From Streptomyces sp. 1331.2 (GTDB taxonomy: Bacteria; Actinomycetota; Actinomycetes; Streptomycetales; Streptomycetaceae): DNA of 64,000 bases. The stretch lies in assembly GCF_900199205.1 (NCBI RefSeq), contig NZ_OBMJ01000001.1, positions 6,751,001-6,815,000 on the forward strand. Direction: 5' to 3'. Positions 1 through 8,767 of the stretch are shown piece after piece. The translations under genes were made by a program, and so were the position numbers. The stretch's first letter is position 1. Each line of letters opens with the position of its first letter. A model generated the notes under the pieces. The model was not told the origin of the DNA. It ran no database searches and saw only the letters and a program-made list of their open reading frames with translations.

Positions 1-3000
1 CTGGCCCAGGGGCGGCGGATCTACGCGAGCATCAGCGGCTGGGGCGTCTCCTCGGACGGCAAGGGCGGCATCACCCGCCCCGAGGCGGGCGGCCACCGGC
101 TCGCCCTGGCCCGCGCCTACGGGCGGGCGGGCTACGGCGTCGAGACCGTCTCGTACTTCGAGGGCCACGGCACCGGTACGGCCCTCGGCGACGCGACCGA
201 GATCGAGGCGCTGTCCTCCGCCCGCCGCAACGCCGACCCGACGGCCGCCCCGGCCGCGCTCGGCACCATCAAGGGCAACTTCGGGCACACCAAGGCCGCG
301 GCCGGCGTCGCCGGGCTGATCAAGGCCGCCCTCGCCGTGCACCACCAGGTGATCCCCCCGGCGACCGGCCACGTCGACCCGCACCCCGGCCTGCTCGGCG
401 ACACGGCCACCATGTACGTGCCCCGCCAGGCGGAGCTCTGGCCGGCCGACCAGCCGGTCCGGGCCGGGGTGTCGGCCATGGGCTTCGGCGGGATCAACAC
501 CCACGTCACCGTCGCCCAGGCGCCCGGCGCCACCCGCCGCGAGGCGCTGGACGAGCGCACCACCCGGCTGGTCGCAGGCCGCCAGGACGCCGAACTCCTG
601 CTGCTGGACGCCGCGGACCCGGCCGCGCTGCGGGCCGAGCTGACCCGGCTGCTCGACCTGGTGCCCAAGCTGGCCCAGGCCGAACTGGCCGACCTGGCCG
701 GGACCTTGGCCGACCGGCTCACCGCAGGCCCGGTCCGCGCCGCCGCCGTCGCGAGCTCCCCGGAGGACGCCGCCCGCGCCCTCGAAAAGCTGCTCGCCCT
801 GCTCGACTCCGGGGCCCGGGAGGCCTTCTCGGCCGGCGAGGGCATCTTCCTCGCCCGGGCCAGGACCGCCCCCCGGATCGTCTACCTCTTCCCGGGCCAG
901 GGCTCCGGCCGCGGCGCCGTCGGCGCCATCCGGCGCCGCTTCGCCACCGCCGAGGACGTCTTCCGCGCCTTCCCGCTGCCCACCGGCGGCGACCAGGTCG
1001 CCACCCAGGTGGCCCAACCGCGCATCGTCACCGGCTCGCTGGCCGCCCTGCGGGTACTGGACGGCCTCGGCATCCGGGCCGACGCCGCCGTCGGCCACAG
1101 CCTGGGCGAACTGACCGCGCTGCACTGGGCCGGCGCGATGGACGAGGAACAGGTGGTGCGCCTCGCGACGATCCGCGGCCGGGTGATGGCCAGCGCCAGC
1201 CACGGCGGCGGCGCGATGGCGGGCCTGGCGGCGACCCCGGAGCGCACCGCCGAACTGTCCGCCGGACAGGACGTGGTGATCGCCGGCTACAACGGGCCCC
1301 GGCAGACCGTGATATCCGGCCCCGCCGAGGCGGTGGACGAGGTCTGCCGCCGAGCCGCGGCCGAGGGCGTCCCGGCGACCCGCCTGAACGTCTCGCACGC
1401 CTTCCACTCTCCGCTGGTCGAGCCGGCCGCGGTCGCGATGGCGGCCGAACTGGCGGCCTTCGAGCTGAGCGAGCCGGTCCGTCCGATGGCCTCCACGGTC
1501 ACCGGCCGCCTCCTCGACCCCGGTACCGACCTGCGCGAGCTGCTGCGCCAACAGGTCCTGCTCCCGGTCCGCTTCCACGAGGCCGCCGGTGCGGTCGCCG
1601 CCGACGCCGACCTGCTGGTCGAGGTCGGGCCGGGCCGGGTCCTCTCCGGCCTGCTGGCGGAGGTCGCACCCGGCGCCACCACCCTGGCGGTCGACACCGA
1701 CAGCGCCTCGATCGGCGCGCTGCTCCGGATCGTCGGCGCCGCGTACGTGCTCGGCGCGCCGGTCCGCACCGCCGCGCTGTTCGAGGACCGCCTGGTCCGC
1801 CCGCTGCCGGCGGACGGGGTGATGACCTTCCTGGCCAACCCCTGCGAGGCAGCTCCGGCCATCGGCGCGGACCTGCTGCCGCCACAGGACGGACACCGCC
1901 GGGCCGACGGCCCCGGCCAGGACGAGCAGTCCGTACGGCCCGCACCCGCCTTCGCGTCCGGGCCCGCGTCCGCGGACACCGCCACCGAGGCCGCCGACAC
2001 CCTGGAACTGCTGCGCCGGCTCGCCGCCGAACGGGTCGAGCTGCCGCTGGACTCCGTCACCGCGCAGACCCACCCGATGGACGACCTGCACCTGAGCTCC
2101 ATCACCATCGGCCAGATCGTCAACGACGTCGCCCGGGCGCTCGGCCGCCCCGTGCTCGCCGCCACGCCCAACTACGCCACCGTGCGCCTGGGCGAGATCG
2201 CCGAACTGATCGACCAGCTGGCGGACACCGCGCAGGAGGGCGCCGCCCCAGCCGGCGAGGTCCCCGGGGTCGCCCCCTGGGTGCGGGCCTTCGCCGTCGA
2301 GCACCTGGACGCCGCGCTCCCGGCCCGGCCGCAGCCCGCGCCCGGGACCACCGACGGCGACTGGACGGTGCACAGCACCCCCGGCCACCCGCTGGCCGAA
2401 CCGCTGCGCGCCGCCCTCGCCCAGGCGGGGATCGGCTCCGGCGTGCTGCTCTGCCTCCCGGCCGAGTGCGGCCCGCAGGACACCGAGCTCTTCCTGACCG
2501 CCGGGCGGGCAGCCCTGGCCGGCCCCGCCGGCACCCGGCTGGTCGTGGTCCAACACCGGCTCGGGGCGAGCGGGTTGGCCAAGACCCTGCACCTGGAGCA
2601 CCCGTCGGTGCCGACCACGGTGGTCGAACTGCCCGACACCGCCCCCGAGGGAGCGGCCCGCGACGAGGCGGTGGCCCGGGTGGTCGCCGAGGCGGCCGCC
2701 ACGGCCGGCTTCGCGGAGGTCCGCTACCAGCAGGACGGCCGCCGCACCGTCCCGGTGCTGCGCCCCCTGCAGCCCCGCCCGGCCCCGGCCGGCGCCTCCC
2801 CGCTCGACACCGGGGACGTCCTGCTGGTCACCGGCGGCGGCAAGGGCATCACCGCCGAGTGCGCCCTGGCGATCGCCGAGGACTCCGGCGCGAGCCTGGC
2901 CCTGATCGGCCGCGCCGACCCGGCCGACGACCGCGAACTCGCCGACAACCTCGCCCGGATGGACGCCGCCGGCCTGCGCTACCGCTACGCCCGGGCCGAC

Positions 3001-5040
3001 GTCACCTCGCCCGAGCAGGTCGCCGCCGCGGTGCGCATGCTGGAGGGCGAGCTCGGCCCGGTCACCGCCGTCCTGCACGGCGCCGGCCGCAACGAGCCGG
3101 CCGCCCTGGACGCCCTGACCGCCGAGGACTTCCGGCGGACCCTGGCGCCCAAGACCGCGGGCCTGGAGGCCGTGCTGGCAGCCGTCGAACCGGACCGCCT
3201 GAAGCTGCTGATCACCTTCGGCTCGATCATCGGCCGGGCCGGCCTGCGCGGCGAGGCGCACTACGCGACCGCCAACGACTGGATGACCGAACTGACCGTC
3301 CGCTTCCAGCAGCAGCACCCGAACGCCCGCGCCCTCGCCCTGGAGTGGTCGGTCTGGTCCGGCGCCGGAATGGGCGAACGGCTCGGTGTGGTCGAGGCGT
3401 TGATCCGCGAAGGCATCACGCCGATCTCCACCGAGAACGGCATCCAGGTGCTCCGCGACGTCCTCGCCGACCCCACGGCCGGGCCCGTCCTGGTGGTCAG
3501 CGGCCGTGCCGGCGGCCTGCCCACCCTCACCACCGCCCAGCGGGAACTGCCACTGACCCGGTTCGTGGAGCGCGTCGTCGCACATCACCCGGACATCGAG
3601 CTGATCACCGAGGCCGAACTGACCGAGGGCGGCGACCCGTACCTCAGCGACCACCGGCTCCAGGACGACCTGCTCTTCCCGGCCGTGATCGGCATGGAGG
3701 CGATGGCCCAGGTCGCCGCCGCGGTGAGTGGGCACCAGGGCCCGCCGCTGCTGGAGGACGTCGAGTTCCGCCGCCCCGTCGTGGTGCGTCCCGGCGGCTC
3801 GACCACCATCCGGATCGCGGCGCTGGTCCGCAGCCCCGAGACGGTGGACGTGGTGCTGCGCAGCGAGGACACCGACTTCGCCGCCGACCACTTCCGGGCC
3901 ACGCTGCGCTACCCCCGGCCCGAACTGCCCGGCACCCCGGTGCCGGCCGGCTTCGGCCTGCCGCCGGTGCAGGTGGACCCGGTGACGGAGCTGTACGGCA
4001 GCGTGCTCTTCCAGGGCAAGCGGTTCCAGCGCCTGCTGGAGTACCGGCGGGCCAGTGCCCGGCACGCGCTCGCGGAGATCTCCACCACCGCCCAGACGCC
4101 GTGGTTCGCCGCCTTCCTGCCGCAGGACCAGCTGCTCGCCGACCCCGGCACCCGGGACGCGATGATGCACGCCATCCAGTGCTGCGTGCCGGACGCCACG
4201 CTGCTGCCGGAGAGCATCGAACGGCTCTGGCTGGCCGACCGGGCCGACCAGGACGCCGAGTACGTGGTGCTCGACGCCCGGGAACGCTCGCAGGACGGGG
4301 ACCGCTACGTCTACGACCTCGACGTGCGCACCCCCTCCGGAACCGTGGTCGAGCGCTGGGAGGGTCTGACCCTGGTCGCCGTCCGCAAGCGCGACGGGGC
4401 CGGCCCCTGGGTGCCCGCGATGCTCGGCTCGTACCTGGAGCGCAGCCTGGAGCGGGTGCTGGGCGGCAGCCGCGCGGTGGTGGTCGAACCCGCCACCGAA
4501 CCCGCCGTGGAGGCCGCGGTGGAGTCCGCCGGCGCGCTCGGTGACCGCCGGACCCGCACCCGGACGGCCGTCGCCCGGGCCCTGGGCCGCCCGGTCGAGC
4601 TGCGCCACCGCCCGGACGGCAAGCCCGAACTCGCCGGTGCGCCCGGACGCGAGGGCTGGACGGTCTCGGCCTCGCACGGCGCCGGGATGACCATGGCGGT
4701 GGTGGGCCGCGGACGGCTCGCCTGCGACCTCGAAACCGTCCTGGAGCGCAGCGCCGAGGACTGGCAGGCGCTGCTCGGCAGCGGCCAACTCCCGCTGCGG
4801 GACCTGCTGGTGACCGAGGCGGCCGACACCCCGGCGGTGGCCGGCACCAGGGTCTGGAGCGCGCTGGAGTGCTTGCGCAAGGCCGGCGCGACCAGCCAGG
4901 CGCTGACCCTGGACCGCGCCCACCCGGACGGCTGGGTCGTCCTGTCCGCCGGTGACGCGACCGTCGCCACCTGGGTGACCACCGTCAACGACCGGACGGA
5001 GCCGGTGGTCTTCGCGGCGCTCGTCGGGAAGGAGAACTGA
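1..5040 (+). CDS. pksE: Enediyne iterative type I PKS, 5'-truncated by window edge (KS-AT-ACP-KR-DH-PPTase)
   Basis: The reading frame is open from base 1, so the gene begins left of the window; 1679 residues are visible and roughly 250-300 residues of the KS are missing by comparison with the family (about 1900-2000 aa). Domains in order are the KS C-terminal half with its two catalytic histidines (EGHGTGT near nt 160, NFGHTK near nt 283), an AT with GHSLGE (Ser codon at 1099), an ACP with DLHLSSI (Ser codon at 2098), a KR starting at VTGGGKGI (nt 2826), a DH with DHRLQDD (nt 3650) and a C-terminal phosphopantetheinyl-transferase-like domain (CDLE near 4726, LECLRK near 4864). This order and the DLHLSS ACP are diagnostic of enediyne polyene synthases, which build a linear polyene on the ACP. 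The next gene is the matching thioesterase, starting directly at the stop codon. Whether the product is 9- or 10-membered cannot be told from this part. Confidence 0.95.
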   Translation: MAQGRRIYASISGWGVSSDGKGGITRPEAGGHRLALARAYGRAGYGVETVSYFEGHGTGTALGDATEIEALSSARRNADPTAAPAALGTIKGNFGHTKAAAGVAGLIKAALAVHHQVIPPATGHVDPHPGLLGDTATMYVPRQAELWPADQPVRAGVSAMGFGGINTHVTVAQAPGATRREALDERTTRLVAGRQDAELLLLDAADPAALRAELTRLLDLVPKLAQAELADLAGTLADRLTAGPVRAAAVASSPEDAARALEKLLALLDSGAREAFSAGEGIFLARARTAPRIVYLFPGQGSGRGAVGAIRRRFATAEDVFRAFPLPTGGDQVATQVAQPRIVTGSLAALRVLDGLGIRADAAVGHSLGELTALHWAGAMDEEQVVRLATIRGRVMASASHGGGAMAGLAATPERTAELSAGQDVVIAGYNGPRQTVISGPAEAVDEVCRRAAAEGVPATRLNVSHAFHSPLVEPAAVAMAAELAAFELSEPVRPMASTVTGRLLDPGTDLRELLRQQVLLPVRFHEAAGAVAADADLLVEVGPGRVLSGLLAEVAPGATTLAVDTDSASIGALLRIVGAAYVLGAPVRTAALFEDRLVRPLPADGVMTFLANPCEAAPAIGADLLPPQDGHRRADGPGQDEQSVRPAPAFASGPASADTATEAADTLELLRRLAAERVELPLDSVTAQTHPMDDLHLSSITIGQIVNDVARALGRPVLAATPNYATVRLGEIAELIDQLADTAQEGAAPAGEVPGVAPWVRAFAVEHLDAALPARPQPAPGTTDGDWTVHSTPGHPLAEPLRAALAQAGIGSGVLLCLPAECGPQDTELFLTAGRAALAGPAGTRLVVVQHRLGASGLAKTLHLEHPSVPTTVVELPDTAPEGAARDEAVARVVAEAAATAGFAEVRYQQDGRRTVPVLRPLQPRPAPAGASPLDTGDVLLVTGGGKGITAECALAIAEDSGASLALIGRADPADDRELADNLARMDAAGLRYRYARADVTSPEQVAAAVRMLEGELGPVTAVLHGAGRNEPAALDALTAEDFRRTLAPKTAGLEAVLAAVEPDRLKLLITFGSIIGRAGLRGEAHYATANDWMTELTVRFQQQHPNARALALEWSVWSGAGMGERLGVVEALIREGITPISTENGIQVLRDVLADPTAGPVLVVSGRAGGLPTLTTAQRELPLTRFVERVVAHHPDIELITEAELTEGGDPYLSDHRLQDDLLFPAVIGMEAMAQVAAAVSGHQGPPLLEDVEFRRPVVVRPGGSTTIRIAALVRSPETVDVVLRSEDTDFAADHFRATLRYPRPELPGTPVPAGFGLPPVQVDPVTELYGSVLFQGKRFQRLLEYRRASARHALAEISTTAQTPWFAAFLPQDQLLADPGTRDAMMHAIQCCVPDATLLPESIERLWLADRADQDAEYVVLDARERSQDGDRYVYDLDVRTPSGTVVERWEGLTLVAVRKRDGAGPWVPAMLGSYLERSLERVLGGSRAVVVEPATEPAVEAAVESAGALGDRRTRTRTAVARALGRPVELRHRPDGKPELAGAPGREGWTVSASHGAGMTMAVVGRGRLACDLETVLERSAEDWQALLGSGQLPLRDLLVTEAADTPAVAGTRVWSALECLRKAGATSQALTLDRAHPDGWVVLSAGDATVATWVTTVNDRTEPVVFAALVGKEN

Positions 5041-5507
5041 TGTCGGCCTACTACGAGATCCGCCACACCGTGGGCTTCGAGGAGACCAACCTCGTCGGCA
5101 ACGTCTACTACGTGAACTACCTGCGCTGGCAGGGGCGTTGCCGGGAGATGTTCCTCAAGGAGAAGGCGCCGGGGGTGCTCGCCGAGCTGCAGGACGACCT
5201 GAAGCTGTTCACCCTCAAGGTGGAGTGCGACTTCATCGCCGAGATCACCTCCTTCGCCGAACTGTCCGTCCGGATGCGGCTGGAGGAGCTGACCCAGACC
5301 CAGATCCAGTTCCGCTTCGACTACCTGCGCATCGACGGAGGGCAGGAGAGCCTGATCGCCCGCGGCCGGCAGCGGATCGCGTGCATGCGCGGGCCGAACT
5401 CGGCGACCGTCCCGGCCCGGGTACCCGAGGAACTGCGCCTGGCCCTGGCGCCGTACGCCGACGACCCGGCGACCGTCCGGTCCCTGGCGGCGGGGAGGGC
5501 GCAGTGA
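5040..5507 (+). CDS. Enediyne hot-dog acyl-CoA/ACP thioesterase (SgcE10/CalE7/DynE7 type)
   Basis: 155 aa, ATG start sharing its A with the PKS stop codon, so the two are translationally coupled. The N-terminal stretch VGFEETNLVGNVYYVNYLRWQ is typical of the 4-hydroxybenzoyl-CoA-thioesterase-like proteins that release the polyene from enediyne PKSs; these use a hot-dog fold without a conserved acidic nucleophile in the usual place. Its length fits the family (about 150 aa). A PKSE followed immediately by this thioesterase is the conserved core of enediyne clusters. The assignment is firm from sequence and context together. Confidence 0.93.
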   Translation: MSAYYEIRHTVGFEETNLVGNVYYVNYLRWQGRCREMFLKEKAPGVLAELQDDLKLFTLKVECDFIAEITSFAELSVRMRLEELTQTQIQFRFDYLRIDGGQESLIARGRQRIACMRGPNSATVPARVPEELRLALAPYADDPATVRSLAAGRAQ

Positions 5508-6097
5508 TCGAGAACGGCAGGGCCCTGGTCAACACCCAGCCGCCGGCCCCGACGCCGACGGCCACCGAGCACATCACCGTCCTCCCGGGCACCCTGCGCG
5601 AGACGATGGCCCGGTTCGCCACCGGCATCACCGTGCTGACCACGGGCGGCGAGTACGTCCACGGGATGACCGCCAACGCGTTCACCTCGGTGTCGCTGGA
5701 ACCGCCACTGGTGCTGTGCTGCGTGGCCCGAAGCGCGACCATGCACCAGGCGATCACGGCGACCCGCTCCTTCGCGGTGTCCGTGCTCGCGGACGAACAG
5801 GAGCCGCTGGCACGGTACTTCGCGAACAAGAGCAGGCCGCGCGGCGCCGGCCAGTTCGACAGCGTCGACTGGCAGCCCGGCCCGTTCACCGGCGCCCCGC
5901 TGCTCACCGGCTCGCTCGCCTGGCTGGAGTGCAAGCTCGCCGAACAGTACGACGGCGGCGACCACTCCATCTTCCTGGGCGAGGTGCTCGCCTCGGTCTG
6001 GGCCGAGAACCGGCAGGCGCTGCTGTTCTACGGCGGCGCCTTCCACCGGGGCGTCGGCGGCGCCGGCGGGGCGAGCGCCGGCCGGGCGAGGGGGTGA
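5504..6097 (+). CDS. Flavin reductase-like protein (FMN-binding split barrel), enediyne E6 type
   Basis: 197 aa from a GTG start that overlaps the stop of the thioesterase gene by 4 nt. The protein carries the flavin reductase-like domain: RFATGITVLTT, GMTANAFTSVSLEPPLVLCC, FAVSVLADEQ and a C-terminal FYGGAFH. Such enzymes supply reduced FADH2 or FMNH2 to a partner two-component monooxygenase. A flavin reductase of this kind (SgcE6-like) is a usual part of enediyne loci, where it serves the monooxygenases that tailor core or side chains. The partner oxygenase is not in the window and may lie to the left. The first 30 residues are Pro/Thr-rich and probably disordered. Confidence 0.88.
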   Translation: MIENGRALVNTQPPAPTPTATEHITVLPGTLRETMARFATGITVLTTGGEYVHGMTANAFTSVSLEPPLVLCCVARSATMHQAITATRSFAVSVLADEQEPLARYFANKSRPRGAGQFDSVDWQPGPFTGAPLLTGSLAWLECKLAEQYDGGDHSIFLGEVLASVWAENRQALLFYGGAFHRGVGGAGGASAGRARG

Positions 6098-6101
6098 CCC
6101 G

Positions 6102-7133
6102 ATGCTGGTGAGCGTGACCGGCGGCACCGGGTTCGTCGGCATCCACTCGGTCGCGGAGACGGTCCGCCGCGGACACCGGGTGCGGATGCTGGTCCGCGAC
6201 CCGGCCGCCGCCGAACGGGCCCTCGGCCTGCTGGAGGTGGACCGGGGGAGCGTCGACCTGGTCGTCGGGGACGTCATCGACGAGGGCGACGCGGCCCGCG
6301 CCGTACGCGGCGCCGACGCCGTGCTGCACGCTGCGGGCGTGTACTCCTTCGACAGCCGGCAGTACGCGGCGATGCGCCGGACCAACGAACGGGGAACCGA
6401 GGTGGTGCTGGCCGCCGCCCGGCGGTCCGGCGCCGGCCGGATCGTCCACGTCTCCAGCATCGTCGCCCTGTTGCCCTCCGGGGGGCGCCCGCTCGCGGAG
6501 CACTCCCCGGTCGGCCGCCCCCGGGATCCGTACATGGCGACCAAGGCCGGCGCCGAGCGCATCGCCCGCCGCCACCAGCGCGAGGGCGCGCCCGTGGTGA
6601 TCAGCTACCCGCCCGCGCTGCTCGGCCCGCAGGACCCGCGGGAGGGCGACCAGAACACCCGGCTGCGCAACACGCTGCGCGGGCTGATGCCGATCTGGCC
6701 GCTCGGCGGCTACCCGGTCGGCGACGTCCGCGACACCGCGCGCCTGCACGGCCACCTGCTGACCGCGCCGAGCACGGCCCCGGACCGGCACTTCGGCCCC
6801 GGCTTCCACCTGGAGACCCGGCAGTACCTGCGGATCCTGCGGGAGGTCACCGGGCGGCGGCTGCCCGCGGCCTTCCTGCCGGCCCGCGCCATGCTGCCGG
6901 TGGGCGCGCTGGTCTCCCTGGTCCAGCGCGGCTGGCCCTGGCACATCCCCGCGGAGTTCGGCGCCGTCTACACCTGTGCCTGGGCGGCGCCGGTGGACCC
7001 GGCCGCGAGCACCGGCGGGCTGACGCCGAGGCCGACCGCCGAGACCATGGCCGACACGGTGCGCTGGCTGCACCGACAGGGGCGGCTGACCGACCGCCAG
7101 GCCGGGCTCCTCGCGGGGGAGAAGGGGGAGTAA
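6102..7133 (+). CDS. NAD(P)-dependent epimerase/dehydratase-type reductase (extended SDR)
   Basis: 343 aa, ATG start 4 nt after the preceding stop. It has an N-terminal Rossmann motif GGTGFVG (residues 6-12), the SDR catalytic pattern with VHVSS and YMATK (Y-x3-K), and a dihydroflavonol-4-reductase-like layout. It would oxidise or reduce a hydroxyl/keto group on a sugar nucleotide or a small ketone. It is the last gene of the rightward enediyne operon and is followed by a strong hairpin, so it is probably co-transcribed with the PKS. The substrate cannot be read from the sequence: a tailoring step on the enediyne or its sugar is possible, but this is context only. Confidence 0.8.
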   Translation: MLVSVTGGTGFVGIHSVAETVRRGHRVRMLVRDPAAAERALGLLEVDRGSVDLVVGDVIDEGDAARAVRGADAVLHAAGVYSFDSRQYAAMRRTNERGTEVVLAAARRSGAGRIVHVSSIVALLPSGGRPLAEHSPVGRPRDPYMATKAGAERIARRHQREGAPVVISYPPALLGPQDPREGDQNTRLRNTLRGLMPIWPLGGYPVGDVRDTARLHGHLLTAPSTAPDRHFGPGFHLETRQYLRILREVTGRRLPAAFLPARAMLPVGALVSLVQRGWPWHIPAEFGAVYTCAWAAPVDPAASTGGLTPRPTAETMADTVRWLHRQGRLTDRQAGLLAGEKGE

Positions 7134-7139
7134 CAGACC

Positions 7140-7180
7140 GGCGGTCCCGGTGTGCGGGCGGAGCGCACACCGGGGCCGCC
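7140..7180. terminator. Bidirectional hairpin terminator between convergent genes
   Basis: A 17-nt arm at 7140-7156 pairs with 7164-7180 (one G-T wobble) around a 7-nt loop. It lies between the stop codon of the reductase (+) and the stop of the I36-type gene (-), the expected place for a shared terminator. No U-tract follows, as is usual in streptomycetes. Confidence 0.75.
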
Positions 7181-7193
7181 TTCACGCGCGTGG

Positions 7194-7604
7194 TCAGCCG
7201 GTGGACTCCATGGCCCACTCGGCGTCGTGCAGGAACGCCGGCAGAGCGTCGGAGAATCCGGGACCGAACTTCTGGCAGTTGTACCAGCCGGTGTCGGCGC
7301 AGATGATCCAGTCCTGATTCGTGTTGTTGACCACGGAGGCCGCGTGGCCACCGACCGTGACCCCGTAACCGGAGCCGTTGCCCCAGTTCCGGAACTGGTA
7401 GTTGCCGAGATTGCCGTAGCTGCCGGGGGACCAGTGCTCGAAGGAACCCCAGCCGAACTGCGGCGAGTTGAAGTACAGGCAGAGGCTCCCCGAGGGGCAC
7501 GCCTCGGCGCCGCCCGGCCCCGCGGCGTACGCCGAACCCGTCATCCCGCAGAGCGTGGCCACTGCGGCCGCCGCCACGATGCCGGCGGCGATCTTCCGAT
7601 TCAC
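7194..7604 (-). CDS. Secreted peptidase-inhibitor I36-like small protein, copy 1
   Basis: 136 aa from a GTG at 7604, with a GGAG element about 10 nt upstream. The first 28 residues form a Sec signal peptide (RK, then an Ala/Val-rich core, then SAYA-A). The mature part begins AGPGGAEACPSGSLCLYFNS and carries the crystallin-like I36 pattern C-P-x-G-x-x-C-L-Y, W-x-x-G-S-Y, VVNNT. Family members inhibit metalloproteases (SMI of Streptomyces nigrescens) or are secreted beta-gamma-crystallin-like proteins. It sits tail-to-head with a close paralogue of exactly the same length, 19 nt away. Protease inhibition is inferred from the family and has not been shown for this variant. Confidence 0.75.
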   Translation of the reverse strand: MNRKIAAGIVAAAAVATLCGMTGSAYAAGPGGAEACPSGSLCLYFNSPQFGWGSFEHWSPGSYGNLGNYQFRNWGNGSGYGVTVGGHAASVVNNTNQDWIICADTGWYNCQKFGPGFSDALPAFLHDAEWAMESTG

Positions 7605-7623
7605 GCGATTCTCCGTCCCGTCG

Positions 7624-8034
7624 TCAGTTGTACATCGACCACTCGGCGTTGTAGAGCCCGTTCGGCAGGACACCCGCGTAGCCGGGGCCGATGTAGCCCA
7701 CGACCGACCCGTGGCCCCACGTGCCGTTGTAGATGGTGAGTTGGTTCCCGGTGTTGTTGACCACCGACGCGGCGTGGCCGCCGACGCTGACCCCGTAGCC
7801 GGAGCCGTTGCCCCAGTTGCTGAAGGTGAACTCGCCGAGGTCGCCGTACCCGCCCGGGCTCCAGTGCTCGAAGGCACCCCAGCCGTACTGCGGGGAGTTG
7901 TAGTACAGACAGATGCTCCCGCTGGGGCAGGCCTCGGAACCCCCGGGCCCGGCGGCGTACGCCGAGTTCGTCGTCACGCCGAGCGTGGCGGCCACGGCCG
8001 CCGCGACGATCCCGATCGATGCGATGCGTTTCAT
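7624..8034 (-). CDS. Secreted peptidase-inhibitor I36-like small protein, copy 2
   Basis: 136 aa from the ATG at 8034, preceded by GGGAGGACCG; an upstream in-frame start would place about 19 non-signal residues before the signal peptide and is not preferred. Signal peptide to SAYA-A, then AGPGGSEACPSGSICLYYNS. Most of the first 85 mature residues match copy 1 (GNGSGYGV-VGGHAASVVNNT is shared); the C-terminal 40 residues differ, ending GLYNAEWSMYN here and LHDAEWAMESTG in copy 1. The pair clearly arose by tandem duplication, followed by divergence of the C-terminal, possibly target-facing, half. It is upstream of copy 1 and probably in the same transcript. Confidence 0.75.
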   Translation of the reverse strand: MKRIASIGIVAAAVAATLGVTTNSAYAAGPGGSEACPSGSICLYYNSPQYGWGAFEHWSPGGYGDLGEFTFSNWGNGSGYGVSVGGHAASVVNNTGNQLTIYNGTWGHGSVVGYIGPGYAGVLPNGLYNAEWSMYN

Positions 8035-8211
8035 CGGTCCTCCCGGTGCGTGAGGGCCCCGGACCGGCCGGGGCGACTTGGCCGGACCCATGCTTCACAG
8101 CCGCCACCGTGGTGACCAGGCAGAAGGCACTGGCAGAAAATCCGGCAGTTTCGCCCGAAGCCGCCATGTGCTGTACTCGTCAATCGGCGGAGTGGAGATC
8201 ACACGGGGGGT

Positions 8212-8681
8212 GTGGTGGACGCGGCAGAGCTCGCGGCGGCGCTACGGGACCGACGCATCGAGGCGGGACTGACACAGGAACAGCTCGCCGAGCGGTCCGG
8301 GCTGAGCGTGCGGGCGATCGGGGACCTGGAACGCGGGAAGGTCGCCCGGCCCCACCGGAAGTCCATCCGGCTGCTCGCCGAGGCGCTGGGCCTGGACGAC
8401 GAGGGCCGCAGAAGCCTGATGTGCCTGGCCGGTCGCGAACCCCCGCCCCCGGTCGCGAATCCCCGCCCCCCGGGCCGGCCGAGCCTGCGGGCCCGGACGG
8501 CGACCCCGTGCGGCCCGCCGCCGCACCGCCCCCCGGCCGGCGGGCGACGCTCGTGGCCGTCCTCGCCACCGCGATCGCCTTCCTGGCGACCGTCCTCGCC
8601 GCGTACCTGTTGGTGATCGCCGACCGGCACCGGACGGACGGTGTGAACCGTGCGTGGGGAGCCTTCCGGATCCATCGGTGA
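8212..8681 (+). pseudogene. XRE-family regulator with C-terminal membrane segment, apparently frameshifted
   Basis: The GTG at 8212 starts a clear HTH: LRDRRIEAGLTQEQLAERSG then SVRAIGDLERGK, through about residue 80. After nt about 8450 this frame turns into Arg/Pro/Ser-rich nonsense ending at 8616. In the -1 frame the sequence from about 8475 to 8681 encodes GRRATLVAVLATAIAFLATVLAAY, a convincing transmembrane helix, and a short tail ending RIHR. A single missing base in the C-rich stretch 8455-8475, which also contains a near-duplicate of about 20 nt, would join the two into a protein of about 155 aa. It may be a real mutation or a sequencing error in the homopolymer. Function: DNA-binding membrane-anchored regulator, target unknown. 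Confidence 0.55.
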
Positions 8682-8700
8682 GGTGGCGAACGGATGGTGT

Positions 8701-8767
8701 CGGTCAGTCGGTCAGTCGGTCAGTCGGTCAGTCGGTCAGTCGGTCAGTCGGTCAGTCGGTCAGTCGG
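8701..8767. repeat. Perfect 8-bp tandem repeat (CGGTCAGT x8 plus 3 nt)
   Basis: Eight exact copies of CGGTCAGT fill 8701-8764, followed by a partial copy. On the minus strand it reads ACTGACCG, and the stop codon of the SpoIIE phosphatase gene lies in the repeat unit nearest the gene. Because 8 is not a multiple of 3, the array carries TGA in all three minus-strand frames. It occupies the short gap between two convergent genes. Confidence 0.95.

Noticed and set aside
8701..8767. CRISPR array or integration site
   Set aside because: The unit is only 8 bp, copies are contiguous without spacers, and no cas or integrase gene is near.
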